The notes under the pieces: model-generated | Database searches by the model: none | The model's input: only the letters and a program-made list of their open reading frames with translations | What the model was told of the DNA's origin: nothing | Assembly: GCA_964400155.1 (NCBI GenBank) | Contig: CAYNSQ010000007.1 | Coordinates: forward strand, 1 to 31,022 | Direction of reading: 5' to 3' | DNA: 31,022 bases | Origin: JAYTJL01 sp964400155 | Lineage (GTDB): Bacteria; Patescibacteriota; Saccharimonadia; Saccharimonadales; UBA10212 | Translations under genes and position numbers: made by a program | In this document: positions 22,235 to 29,042 of the stretch, piece by piece | Layout of the letters: every line of letters starts with the position of its first letter | Position numbering within the stretch: position 1 is the first letter of the stretch

Positions 22235-22399
22235 TGTGCCCTTTTTAAGTTTATAAAAAAGAAAGTATTACCCCACACCCCAGGGAAACACTTTCTAAGT
22301 ATTATCTCTGTTGGTAAGTTTACTCCTTAGCTAAGGAGTTGTGCAAAGAAAAAAGGTTGTAAAAATTCACACCGTTTAATCTGTTACAATATTCTCGCT
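22235..22399. other. Intergenic region between the ABC operon and tRNA-Ser, with palindromes
   Basis: An inverted repeat AGAAAGT ... ACTTTCT (about 22259-22296) encloses a C-rich loop. Further on lies the perfect 18-bp palindrome at 22322-22339, and a -10-like TACAAT (22385-22390) ten bases before the tRNA. Confidence 0.5.
22322..22339. promoter_or_regulatory. 18-bp perfect palindrome, candidate operator
   Basis: ACTCCTTAGCTAAGGAGT is perfectly self-complementary with no loop, which favours a protein-binding DNA site over an RNA hairpin. It lies between the divergent ABC operon and tRNA-Ser/DUF1801 unit. Confidence 0.4.
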
Positions 22400-22490
22400 G
22401 GAGAGGTCGCATAGTTGGTCTAGTGCGCCATCTTGGAAAGGTGGTATATCCGCAAGGGTATCGAGGGTTCGAATCCCTCCCTCTCCGCCA
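22400..22490 (+). tRNA. tRNA-Ser (anticodon GGA)
   Basis: The acceptor stem GGAGAGG (22400-22406) pairs with CCTCTCC (22480-22486), followed by discriminator G and encoded CCA. The T arm is GAGGG-TTCGAAT-CCCTC. The anticodon loop TTGGAAA between CCATC and GGTGG (with one T-G pair) gives GGA, reading UCC/UCU. The long variable arm is serine-type. TACAAT (22385-22390) is a suitable -10. The DUF1801 gene starts 15 bases after its 3' end. Confidence 0.95.
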
Positions 22491-22505
22491 TAGTAGGAGG
22501 CTAAT

Positions 22506-22922
22506 ATGAATATGTTTAAACCGGTTAATGCTACTTCTGTGTCTGAATACATTGGAGGTCTAGACCCAGAGCGAAAGAAAACTATCGAATTCTTGCATGA
22601 TTTAATTCAAAAAACAGCTCCGTCCCTAAAGCCACATTTTGCTTGCAATATGCTGGGTTATGGTAGCTTTAAATACCAAAACTACAAAAAAGAGATCGTT
22701 GATTGGCCTACCATTGCACTTGCTAGCCAGAAAAACTATATCAGTCTGTATGTCTGTTCTATCGATAAAGGTGAATATGTTGCAGAAAAGCACAAGGACA
22801 AGCTGGGCAAGGTTAGTGTAGGTAAAAGTTGCATAAGGTTTAAAAAAATCGATGACTTAAACCTGAAAGAATTGGAAAAAGTAATAAAATTAGCGGCTAA
22901 AAATCCAGGTTTAGTTAAATAG
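22506..22922 (+). CDS. DUF1801 (YdhG-like) protein
   Basis: The 138-residue protein matches the DUF1801/YdhG pattern: SVSEYIGGLDPERKKTIEFLHDLI at the start, then a conserved helix, MLGYGSF, ALASQKNYISLYVC and GKVSVGKSCIRFKKIDDLNLKELEKVI at the end. The fold is small alpha/beta; no biochemical role is firmly established. AGGAGG (22495-22500) is six bases before the ATG. The gene begins only 15 bases after the tRNA-Ser gene, leaving no room for its own promoter, so the tRNA and this mRNA are probably made as one transcript. Confidence 0.85.
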   Translation: MNMFKPVNATSVSEYIGGLDPERKKTIEFLHDLIQKTAPSLKPHFACNMLGYGSFKYQNYKKEIVDWPTIALASQKNYISLYVCSIDKGEYVAEKHKDKLGKVSVGKSCIRFKKIDDLNLKELEKVIKLAAKNPGLVK

Positions 22923-23077
22923 CTTCAATTTAGCTTAACTATTAATTAAAATACTTATACCTACCCCTGTTACTTATTGTTCGTGGTAAAATGTATGTAG
23001 GTTGAACTAAGCAAAAACATAGCTAAATCAACCGATAAAACAACTGTCTAATTAAGCCCCCGAAAGGAGATTTACAA
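22923..23077. promoter_or_regulatory. Leader and promoter region of the NTF2-like gene
   Basis: A -10-like TAAAAT (22987-22992) is followed by inverted arms GGTTGA (23000-23005) and TCAACC (23038-23043), and then AAAGGAGA (23063-23070), seven bases before the GTG start. Confidence 0.4.
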
Positions 23078-23533
23078 GTGACAGACAACCCAATGACCGA
23101 CAAAGAGCAGATTAAAGAAATCGTTACCAACGTTGCAATGTACCAAGACATGAAACAATGGGAACGACTTGAGAATTGTTTTGTGAAAAAACCATTTGTA
23201 GACAACAAGGCACTAAGCGGAGAAACACCGGCATTGGTTCCCAAAAAGCACCTGATTGATGGCTGGAGAAAAGAAATCGGCGCATACTTTTACGCCACTC
23301 GCCACTTTATTCGCCAGCTAGGCATTAGAATGGTGAATTCACACAGAGCCAAAGTGACTACAAATGTTGAGCATGTACACTATGTTGCCGATAGAGGCGA
23401 AAGATATGCCTGGACTGTGAAGGGCACTATTGAATATATCTTAGTCAAATCAACCAACGGTACCTGGAAAATTAGCCAGATGATATTTCGAATGAGCGAC
23501 CAAACTGTACACCCTGTCGGCGCTGCCGCCTAA
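23078..23533 (+). CDS. NTF2-like (SnoaL-type) protein
   Basis: The 151-residue protein has the NTF2-like cone-fold layout: two N-terminal helices (DKEQIKEIVTNVAMYQDMKQWERLENCF), a ligand-pocket loop with a polar HLIDGWRKEIGAY stretch, then beta strands ending with GTWKISQMIFRM. SnoaL-type members bind or convert small molecules; no catalytic residues can be assigned. The GTG at 23078 is the start because a strong AAAGGAGA is seven bases upstream; the ATG at 23093 has none. Function unknown. Confidence 0.75.
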   Translation: MTDNPMTDKEQIKEIVTNVAMYQDMKQWERLENCFVKKPFVDNKALSGETPALVPKKHLIDGWRKEIGAYFYATRHFIRQLGIRMVNSHRAKVTTNVEHVHYVADRGERYAWTVKGTIEYILVKSTNGTWKISQMIFRMSDQTVHPVGAAA

Positions 23534-23555
23534 AAAAAGTAGCACTATTTCCTGA

Positions 23556-23561
23556 TACAAT
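23556..23561 (+). promoter_or_regulatory. Extended -10 box, leaderless start at 23568
   Basis: TGA-TACAAT ends six bases before the ATG at 23568, the same geometry as at other leaderless starts in the window. Confidence 0.5.
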
Positions 23562-23567
23562 AGACCC

Positions 23568-23732
23568 ATGCTTAAGGTGGGCAAATTCGTGGTAGCACCA
23601 CTCCAGTTTACAGTTTATAGTTCACAGTTCACAGAAAGAACTGCAGCTGTTGTCTGGGAAATGTTACAGGTTAAATCATTGGTAAATGAAAAATGTGAAA
23701 TGTTAAATGTCATCGCGGAGAATCCGCGATGA
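23568..23732 (+). CDS. 54-codon upstream ORF coupled to the flavoprotein gene
   Basis: The ORF begins MLKVGKFVVAPLQ and ends VIAENPR. Its stop TGA overlaps the ATG of the next gene (ATGA at 23729-23732), the classic arrangement for translational coupling. It contains two heptamer arrays (23604-23638, 23682-23709). A leaderless promoter precedes it, and the promoter of the downstream flavoprotein gene is not otherwise visible. The peptide has no recognisable domain, so its translation, rather than its product, may matter: a ribosome reaching its end would open the hairpin hiding the next start codon. It could also be the remnant of an older gene. Confidence 0.45.
   Translation: MLKVGKFVVAPLQFTVYSSQFTERTAAVVWEMLQVKSLVNEKCEMLNVIAENPR
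23604..23638. repeat. Heptamer array, CAGTTNA family (4-5 units)
   Basis: CAGTTTA twice, TAGTTCA, CAGTTCA and a decayed CAGAAAG. Confidence 0.8.
23682..23709. repeat. Heptamer array, NNAAATG family (4 units)
   Basis: GTAAATG, AAAAATG, TGAAATG and TTAAATG end two bases before the start-codon hairpin. The family is shared with 18972-19006. Confidence 0.7.
23711..23731 (+). promoter_or_regulatory. Hairpin containing the flavoprotein start codon
   Basis: CATCGCGG-AGAAT-CCGCGATG is a perfect 8-bp stem with a 5-nt loop; the final ATG is the start codon at 23729. No Shine-Dalgarno is exposed. Confidence 0.6.
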
Positions 23733-24400
23733 ATGTTTTGATTGTTTATGCTCATCATGAGCCTTCTTCTTTTACTGCCGCATTGAAGAATTTAGCTACT
23801 GAAGCACTAAGCTCTCAAGGCCATCAGGTTCTGGTTAGCGACTTATACGGACAAGGCTTTAGTGCTGAAGCTCAAAAATGGGATTTTGTTACCACCACCG
23901 GCCGGCACTTTAACTATATGTTTGAGCAAAAACATGCCGCCAATCTTGATATGGCTTTCTCTCCAGATATCTTGGGTGAAATACAAAAATTACGTGGGGC
24001 TGATTTGGTGATATTTGTAACACCTATTTGGTGGTTTAGTGTGCCAGCTGTAATGAAAGGTTGGTTTGACAGGGTTCTTGCCATGGGTGTTGCGTGGGAC
24101 GGCGGAAAAATTTATGAAAATGGGCTCCTGCGCGGTAAACAGGCAATGGTAATAGCCTCCGCCGGTGGTCCGGCGGAGTACTACCATGAAAATGGAAGGC
24201 ATAGAGCCAATCCTATTCAAATTCTCCATCCTATTAACCACGGCACACTGGCTTTTTGTGGTTTTGATGTCCACGAACCTTTTGTGGCTTTAAACGTGCT
24301 TGGGTTGGATACTGCTAGTCGTGCGCAAATGTTAAGCGAACTTCATTTCAAGCTACAGCATTTGCAAGACAGCCCTGTCTGGCTGGTTAAATATAACTGA
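23729..24400 (+). CDS. NAD(P)H dehydrogenase (quinone), flavodoxin-2 fold
   Basis: The 223-residue protein belongs to the NQO1/MdaB/KefF-like flavodoxin-2 family, FAD- or FMN-dependent enzymes that reduce quinones by two electrons with NAD(P)H. Visible are the N-terminal strand and phosphate loop VLIVYAHHEPSSFTAAL, DLYGQGF, LVIFVTPIWWFSVPAVMKGWFDRVL (about 91-115) and ASAGGPAEYY before the C-terminal part. It likely protects against reactive quinones or recycles electron carriers. Its start is in a hairpin and overlaps the stop of the upstream ORF. Its stop codon is the end of the first unit of a 12-unit heptamer array. Confidence 0.9.
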   Translation: MNVLIVYAHHEPSSFTAALKNLATEALSSQGHQVLVSDLYGQGFSAEAQKWDFVTTTGRHFNYMFEQKHAANLDMAFSPDILGEIQKLRGADLVIFVTPIWWFSVPAVMKGWFDRVLAMGVAWDGGKIYENGLLRGKQAMVIASAGGPAEYYHENGRHRANPIQILHPINHGTLAFCGFDVHEPFVALNVLGLDTASRAQMLSELHFKLQHLQDSPVWLVKYN

Positions 24401-24477
24401 TAACTATTAACTAGTAACTCTTAACTAATAACTTATAACTACAAACTTATAACTTGTAACTGATAACTTGTAACTTT
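24394..24477. repeat. Heptamer array, TAACTNN family (12 units)
   Basis: Twelve units in perfect register; eleven begin TAACT and one AAACT. The stop codon TGA (24398-24400) of the upstream gene is the end of unit one, and the array ends one base before the stop of the convergent gene. It fills the whole spacer. Confidence 0.95.
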
Positions 24478-24478
24478 G

Positions 24479-25048
24479 TTATTTAGCTGTGTATAGATTG
24501 TGGAGACGGTTAATTTCGTCTAACATTTTCTTTAAATTATCGTTTGCTGAGGGATGCAAAGGTTGTCCGTCTTCTCCAAAAGCCCCACTTACACTAGGGA
24601 AGTGGATTGCGTTGGCTACCTGAACCAAACTAACCTCAACAACTACCTGTCGTAGCTGTTCAACCGCTCTAGCCCCACCAATAATGGTTGTAGCATAGCT
24701 AACAAAACCAACCGGTTTGTCCACCCATTGTGGACCCACCCAATCAATTGCATTCTTTAAGACAGCGGTATAACCGTGATTGTATTCGGCCACTAGAAAA
24801 ATAAAACCATCAGTCTCGCCAACATTTTGCGCCCAGGCTTTTCCTATAGGGTTTGAGTAATCAAGGTTATTTCTTTTCATTCCAAAAGGACTGACCTCTT
24901 CACTGTAGAAAGGAAGGTTTAATTCTGCTGAGTCGACTACACTTACTTCAAAACGCGGGTCACTAGACGCAACCTTCTCAACCCATTTGCTTACTTGTTT
25001 ACCGCGGCTTGTCGGTCTGGCGCTACCTTCTAGTACCATAAGTTTCAT
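24479..25048 (-). CDS. NADPH-dependent FMN reductase family protein
   Basis: The 189-residue flavodoxin-like protein has the FMN_red pattern: LMVLEGSARPTSRGKQV (phosphate-binding loop, about 4-19), DSAELNLPFYSEE, DGFIFLVAEYNHGYTAVLKNAIDW (about 81-104) and a late DKPVGFVSYATTIIGGARAVEQLR strand-loop. Such enzymes reduce FMN, azo compounds, quinones or metals with NADPH. AAGGA lies eight bases before the ATG. It is convergent with the flavodoxin-2 gene, separated only by the heptamer array, and divergent from the DUF1361 gene with overlapping -10 boxes. The two neighbouring flavoproteins suggest a shared redox role; that is inference. Confidence 0.92.
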   Translation of the reverse strand: MKLMVLEGSARPTSRGKQVSKWVEKVASSDPRFEVSVVDSAELNLPFYSEEVSPFGMKRNNLDYSNPIGKAWAQNVGETDGFIFLVAEYNHGYTAVLKNAIDWVGPQWVDKPVGFVSYATTIIGGARAVEQLRQVVVEVSLVQVANAIHFPSVSGAFGEDGQPLHPSANDNLKKMLDEINRLHNLYTAK

Positions 25049-25067
25049 TATTTGATCCTTCTACCAA

Positions 25068-25077
25068 TATAATTATA
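25068..25077. promoter_or_regulatory. Overlapping divergent -10 boxes
   Basis: TATAATTATA holds a plus-strand TATAAT (25068-25073) for the gene at 25082, eight bases away, and a minus-strand TATAAT (25072-25077) for the FMN reductase. The two boxes share two bases, so RNA polymerase can open only one at a time. Confidence 0.55.
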
Positions 25078-25081
25078 GGGT

Positions 25082-25759
25082 ATGTACAAATTAAATTGTG
25101 GAGAGACGGCTTTGGTTCAAGCAATTGGACTGGTTAGTGGGTTAAGCATATTTTTGTATTTAGCACGCTCTGTCTTAAGCGGAGGCTTTGATATATATAG
25201 CTATGTTCCACTTAATTTAACGCTGGCTTGGTTGCCCGCAGTCTTTGCATGGTTGCTAATTCAACAGTTAAAAATTCGCCGTTGGGGTAGTTGGCAGTGT
25301 GTTCTGCTAAGTGTTCTTTGGTTGGCCTTTTTGCCGAATGCTTGGTATGTATTGACCGACTTTATTCATATTCAAGCGTATGGCCAGCCTGGTAGGATAT
25401 ATGACATTCTAATGTTTAGCGCCCTGAGTCTGGCCGGTTTGGCACTAGGTTTTGCCAGCCTATATTTGGTGCATGCACAACTTATCAAAAGGTATGGTTA
25501 TAATTGGTCGTTATTTTGGGTGGGGTTGGTCATACTAGCTGGAAGTTTTGCAATATATTTGGGCAGGGAACTGCGCTGGAATACTTGGGACATCATTCGT
25601 GACCCCGGGGGTTTGGCTATAACCATATCTGATAGAATTGTTAGCCCACTCGAATACCCTGGTACTATAGGCATAACTCTACTGTTTTTTGTCTTTTTGT
25701 CGGTTTTGTATTCAGCAATTTGGATTGTGCTAAATAGTTTGAGAAAGACTAGTAGGTAA
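25082..25759 (+). CDS. DUF1361 membrane protein
   Basis: The 225-residue protein has about six or seven membrane helices. The DUF1361 pattern is clear: YVPLNLTLAWLPAVFAWLL, LFWLAFLPNAWYVLTDFIH-like helix ends, and the GRELRWNTWDI motif near residue 160. Molecular function is unknown for the family. It is leaderless, sharing a compact bidirectional promoter with the FMN reductase. argS begins 14 bases after its stop and has its own promoter inside this gene's 3' end. Confidence 0.85.
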   Translation: MYKLNCGETALVQAIGLVSGLSIFLYLARSVLSGGFDIYSYVPLNLTLAWLPAVFAWLLIQQLKIRRWGSWQCVLLSVLWLAFLPNAWYVLTDFIHIQAYGQPGRIYDILMFSALSLAGLALGFASLYLVHAQLIKRYGYNWSLFWVGLVILAGSFAIYLGRELRWNTWDIIRDPGGLAITISDRIVSPLEYPGTIGITLLFFVFLSVLYSAIWIVLNSLRKTSR

Positions 25760-25767
25760 CTTACGAT
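25739..25767 (+). promoter_or_regulatory. argS: argS promoter
   Basis: TTGAGA (25739-25744), a 17-bp spacer and TACGAT (25762-25767). The -10 ends six bases before the ATG at 25774, giving a leaderless mRNA. Confidence 0.6.
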
Positions 25768-25773
25768 ATGGGC

Positions 25774-27465
25774 ATGGAACAACTAGCCTTGGCAATTCAA
25801 AAAATCGTAAAAGAACTTTACGACAAAGATATTGATATAGAACTTAGCCGACCTGAAGAAAAGTTTGGAGATTATTCTACTAATGTTGCAATGCGTTTGG
25901 CGCCACTACTTGGAAAGAGCCCGCTAGAAGTTGCGGAAAGTTTGGTTGGTACGGTTGGACAGATTGAACAAGTGTTGAGTGCTGAAGTTGCCAGTCCTGG
26001 GTTTATCAATATAAAAATGAAAGATGAATATTTTACAAAAATCTTAAGTTCCATACTAGAAAACAGGGGTGAATTTGGCCATACCGAACAGATGACTAGC
26101 CAATCAATTGTAGTAGAGTATTCCGACCCAAATCCATTTAAGGTGCTACATGTAGGACATCTTTACACCAGTATGGTGGGGGATGCTATTGCTAATTTGT
26201 TTGAAAATGCCGGAGCAAATGTACACAGAGTTAATTTTGGTGGTGACGTAGGTAGGCATGTGGCTATAACTTTATGGTCTGTTCTGAAGGAACTTGGCGG
26301 GGAGAACCCTGATGGACTACAAAAAGTTGAAAAGGCCCAACGAGCAGGTTGGCTGGCTGGTCATTATGTGGCTGGCAACAATAAATTTGAGACAGATGAG
26401 TCTTGTAGACCGGAAATTATGGAACTTAACCAAAGGATATATGAAATAGTTGCGACTAAAGATGTGGCCTCACCACTCAGTCAAATATACTGGGTGACTC
26501 GGGGGTGGAGCTATGATTACTTTGAAGAGTTCTATGCGCGAATTGGTACTAAATTTGAAAAGTTCTATCCGGAAAGCGAAACGGTAGAACCTGGTATAGC
26601 CGTCGTTAAAGAAAACATTGGAAAAGTCTTTACTGAGTCTGATGGGGCGGTGGTTTATAACGGTGAAGTTCATAATATGCACACCAGGGTATTTATTAAC
26701 AGCCAAGGCTTGCCTACATACGAGACCAAAGATATTGGTCTGGTTTTGAATAAATGGCATGACTATAAATTTGACAGATCTATCATCGTCACCGGCAATG
26801 AGCAGTTTGAATATATGCAAGTAGTTTTAAAAGCATTAGAACAGTTCCAACCGGAATTAAGCGCAAAAACAACCCATATCACCCACGGTATGGTGAAGTT
26901 GCAAGGCGGTGTAAAAATGAGTAGCCGGCTAGGTAATATTTTGGGAGCAGAAGATGTAATTGATATGGTTGATGCTGCTAACACCAAAGCCAATGGCAAA
27001 CAGAATATCGTTGTCTCGTTGGGTGCACTTAGATATGGTTTTACAAAATACCGTATTGGGGCAGATATTGTATTCAACCCAGAAGAATCGGTCAGCTTAC
27101 ATGGCAACAGCGGGCCATATTTACAATATGCTTATGCCAGAGCAAAGAGCATTTTGAGCAAAGCTCAAAATGAGGTTACAGGTGACAGTGGACAGGTGAC
27201 AATATTCGATGCGGCTGAGCGGAGTCTAATGCGTAAGATTAGCGAATATCCGGAAGTTGTTAATAAAGCCACTAAGGAATTAATGCCTCACCATATCTGC
27301 GGATACCTTTACGAACTTGCACAAAACTTTAATTCTTTTTATGAATCAAGCCGGATTATTGGAGACGATAGACAAGATGTTCGTTTGCAACTGGTTAGTG
27401 CATATGCGCAAGTTCTGAAAAACGGCCTTTCTTTAATTGGTGTTGAGACAGTCGAACATATATAA
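25774..27465 (+). CDS. argS: Arginyl-tRNA synthetase
   Basis: This class Ia synthetase charges tRNA-Arg. The N-terminal additional domain (about 1-95, with the GDYSTNVAMRLA pattern) precedes the catalytic domain with VVEYSDPNPFKVLHVGHL (HIGH motif as HVGH), a GDVGRHVAITLW segment, and the KMSKS-equivalent region MSSRLGN. The C-terminal DALR anticodon-binding domain ends LSLIGVETVEHI. The ATG at 25774 is preferred over 25768 because the latter overlaps the edge of the -10 box. A linker around residues 459-477 is encoded by a perfect 10-bp inverted repeat and four heptamers (27150-27201), at a position where the family varies in length. Confidence 0.96.
   Translation: MEQLALAIQKIVKELYDKDIDIELSRPEEKFGDYSTNVAMRLAPLLGKSPLEVAESLVGTVGQIEQVLSAEVASPGFINIKMKDEYFTKILSSILENRGEFGHTEQMTSQSIVVEYSDPNPFKVLHVGHLYTSMVGDAIANLFENAGANVHRVNFGGDVGRHVAITLWSVLKELGGENPDGLQKVEKAQRAGWLAGHYVAGNNKFETDESCRPEIMELNQRIYEIVATKDVASPLSQIYWVTRGWSYDYFEEFYARIGTKFEKFYPESETVEPGIAVVKENIGKVFTESDGAVVYNGEVHNMHTRVFINSQGLPTYETKDIGLVLNKWHDYKFDRSIIVTGNEQFEYMQVVLKALEQFQPELSAKTTHITHGMVKLQGGVKMSSRLGNILGAEDVIDMVDAANTKANGKQNIVVSLGALRYGFTKYRIGADIVFNPEESVSLHGNSGPYLQYAYARAKSILSKAQNEVTGDSGQVTIFDAAERSLMRKISEYPEVVNKATKELMPHHICGYLYELAQNFNSFYESSRIIGDDRQDVRLQLVSAYAQVLKNGLSLIGVETVEHI
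27150..27201. repeat. Palindrome plus heptamer array inside argS (GGTGACA family)
   Basis: CATTTTGAGC-AAA-GCTCAAAATG (27150-27172) is a perfect 10-bp inverted repeat. It is followed at 27174-27201 by GGTTACA, GGTGACA, GTGGACA and GGTGACA, all in the argS frame. Confidence 0.85.
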
Positions 27466-27471
27466 AACTTC

Positions 27472-27499
27472 TTGCATTAGTCGAGTTTGGGACTATAAT
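27472..27499 (+). promoter_or_regulatory. Promoter of the 27533 gene
   Basis: TTGCAT (27472-27477), a 16-bp spacer and TATAAT (27494-27499). The leader of about 25 nt carries GAGGAG. Confidence 0.6.
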
Positions 27500-27532
27500 C
27501 CGTATCAAGAATAAACGAGGAGAATTAACAAG

Positions 27533-27826
27533 ATGTTAATATATAAAGTTTTGAAAAGAAAAGACGCAATGTCTGTAATAATTGCCGTTGTTATAGCTTT
27601 TGCACTTATGCAAACACTGTCTGTTTGGTCTATAGACATAACTAGCCAGATAACAAACAGCCAAGGAATGTATGGTGGAGGTCTCGGCGGTTGGGAGAAT
27701 CAATATCTTAACCCTGCTGTATCATTTGCTGTTCAGCTGGTTATGCTCGAAGTTGTACTTTGGATTTGGGTTGGTCTTTTGACAGTCGGTAGAAGTTTAA
27801 CTTCACAAAAATCATCTAAAAAGTAA
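27533..27826 (+). CDS. Two-helix membrane protein, unknown function
   Basis: A 97-residue protein with helices at about 14-35 and 62-86, a short Gly/Tyr-rich external loop (QGMYGGGLGGWENQYLNP) and a basic C-terminal tail (SQKSSKK), so both ends should be cytoplasmic. The start is supported by GAGGAG about 11 bases upstream and by a good promoter. No family is recognised. The gene precedes mscL, which has its own promoter. A similar small two-helix protein lies at 28817. Confidence 0.65.
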   Translation: MLIYKVLKRKDAMSVIIAVVIAFALMQTLSVWSIDITSQITNSQGMYGGGLGGWENQYLNPAVSFAVQLVMLEVVLWIWVGLLTVGRSLTSQKSSKK

Positions 27827-27870
27827 ATAAAAGTATAATCCGAATTGAAGCAGTTACTTATTAACTGGGG

Positions 27871-27876
27871 TATAAT
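27871..27876 (+). promoter_or_regulatory. mscL: -10 box, leaderless start of mscL
   Basis: TATAAT ends six bases before the ATG at 27883. A second TATAAT at 27834-27839 has no start codon at the same spacing. Confidence 0.6.
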
Positions 27877-27882
27877 ATTGAA

Positions 27883-28278
27883 ATGAGAGAGAAAGCCAAA
27901 GCTGCAAAAATAAAGATTATAGAAAAAGATATCGCCAAGCCTTTTGAAGGTTTTATGGATTTTGTCAGGGAGCAGGGCGTAGTTGGACTTGCGGTAGGTT
28001 TGACGGTTGGTACCGCTGTAACTGTATTTGTTAAGTCAATTGTAGATAACATCATTAACCCCATTGTTGGATCTTTTCTACCAGGGAGTACTTCACTAGC
28101 TCTCAAATATTATTGCCTGGATGAAGTTAACGGTGTATGTACTAATAGGTTGGGCTGGGGAGCAGTATTGACCAATTTCATCAGTTTTATAGCAATTGCC
28201 GCGGTTGTATATTTTGCCGTTAAAGGTTTGCGACTAGACAAATTAGACAAACCTAAAGCTCAGCCAAAAGCTAAATAA
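27883..28278 (+). CDS. mscL: Large-conductance mechanosensitive channel MscL
   Basis: MscL opens a wide pore when membrane tension rises, releasing solutes during osmotic downshock. The 131-residue protein has an N-terminal amphipathic stretch with FEGFMDFVREQGVVGLAVGLTVGTAVT forming the start of TM1 (Gly/Ala-rich pore helix), the VKSIVDNIINPIVG segment at its end, a periplasmic loop with two Cys (YYCLDEVNGVCTN), TM2 (FISFIAIAAVVYFAVKG) and a basic C-terminal tail. The two loop Cys are unusual in typical MscL and could form a disulfide. It is leaderless and followed by msrB only four bases later, so the two are co-transcribed. Confidence 0.93.
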   Translation: MREKAKAAKIKIIEKDIAKPFEGFMDFVREQGVVGLAVGLTVGTAVTVFVKSIVDNIINPIVGSFLPGSTSLALKYYCLDEVNGVCTNRLGWGAVLTNFISFIAIAAVVYFAVKGLRLDKLDKPKAQPKAK

Positions 28279-28282
28279 AAAT

Positions 28283-28699
28283 ATGCCATCAGAGGCAAGT
28301 GATAATTTTAGAGAAAAATTAACCCCAGAACAGTTTCATGTGTTACGTGAAAAGGGAACCGAAGCTCCTTTTTCTGGTAAGTTACTAAACAATAAAGACA
28401 GTGGTGTTTATAGTTGTGCGGCTTGTGGAGCAACTTTGTTCTCTTCAGAAACCAAATTTGATTCTGGCAGTGGATGGCCAAGTTTTTACGATGTTGCCTC
28501 AAGTAGCGCAGTTACTTTAAATCAAGATGATTCACACGGAATGAGACGTACAGAAGTAACTTGTGCCAATTGTGGCAGCCACTTAGGCCATGTTTTTAAT
28601 GACGGCCCAAAAACTTTACCAGATGGCAAGCAGGCAACTGGACAAAGATACTGTATTAATTCAGTTGCACTAGAATTTTTAAAAGCTAAGCAAAAATAA
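28283..28699 (+). CDS. msrB: Peptide-methionine (R)-S-oxide reductase
   Basis: MsrB reduces methionine-R-sulfoxide in oxidised proteins. The full domain is present in 138 residues: KLTPEQFHVLREKGTEAPFSG at the start, zinc-binding CAAC (Cys45, Cys48) and CANC (Cys94, Cys97), the SGSGWPSF substrate region, GHVFNDGP and the catalytic Cys124 in QRYCINS. A resolving Cys is not obvious at the usual position, so thioredoxin or an external thiol may complete the cycle. No signal peptide is present. It follows mscL in one operon. Confidence 0.96.
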   Translation: MPSEASDNFREKLTPEQFHVLREKGTEAPFSGKLLNNKDSGVYSCAACGATLFSSETKFDSGSGWPSFYDVASSSAVTLNQDDSHGMRRTEVTCANCGSHLGHVFNDGPKTLPDGKQATGQRYCINSVALEFLKAKQK

Positions 28700-28746
28700 A
28701 TACCGGCTAGTCCGTATGTTCGAAATTAAATGATCGAAATGAAAAC

Positions 28747-28795
28747 TGATAAATGGTAAATTAATGTTAATTGGTTAATGTATATTGTTAAATTA
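28747..28795. repeat. Degenerate heptamer array, TTAATGT/TGGTAAA families
   Basis: TGATAAA, TGGTAAA, TTAATGT, TAATTGG, TTAATGT, ATATTGT and TAAATTA can be read in one 7-bp register upstream of the 28817 gene. Decay makes this one of the weaker arrays. Confidence 0.5.
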
Positions 28796-28816
28796 GCCGA
28801 CTAAAAGGAGGCTCGA

Positions 28817-29032
28817 ATGAAAGCACTTAAAAAAATACTTGCAGATAAATCAACCAACCACACTGTAGTTGCCATTTTAATTGGATTTGGTACGGCTAAT
28901 TTTGTTATGAATATGGCGCAGTGGTGGAATGCCGGGCCGGTTAATTACTGGAAGGGCCAGGTAATCAGGACAGTTATAGGATTTGTGTTGATTATTATAT
29001 TGGCTGAAATAATTGCGGGACGGTCTAAGTAA
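28817..29032 (+). CDS. Small two-helix membrane protein, unknown function
   Basis: A 71-residue protein with a basic N-terminus (KALKKILADK), two membrane helices (about 16-34 and 49-66) and a short GRSK tail. It resembles in layout, not clearly in sequence, the protein at 27533. A strong AAAAGGAGG (28803-28811) five bases before the ATG makes the start secure. The next gene starts 10 bases after its stop. No family is recognised. Confidence 0.65.
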   Translation: MKALKKILADKSTNHTVVAILIGFGTANFVMNMAQWWNAGPVNYWKGQVIRTVIGFVLIIILAEIIAGRSK

Positions 29033-29042
29033 TTAGAGCGGC

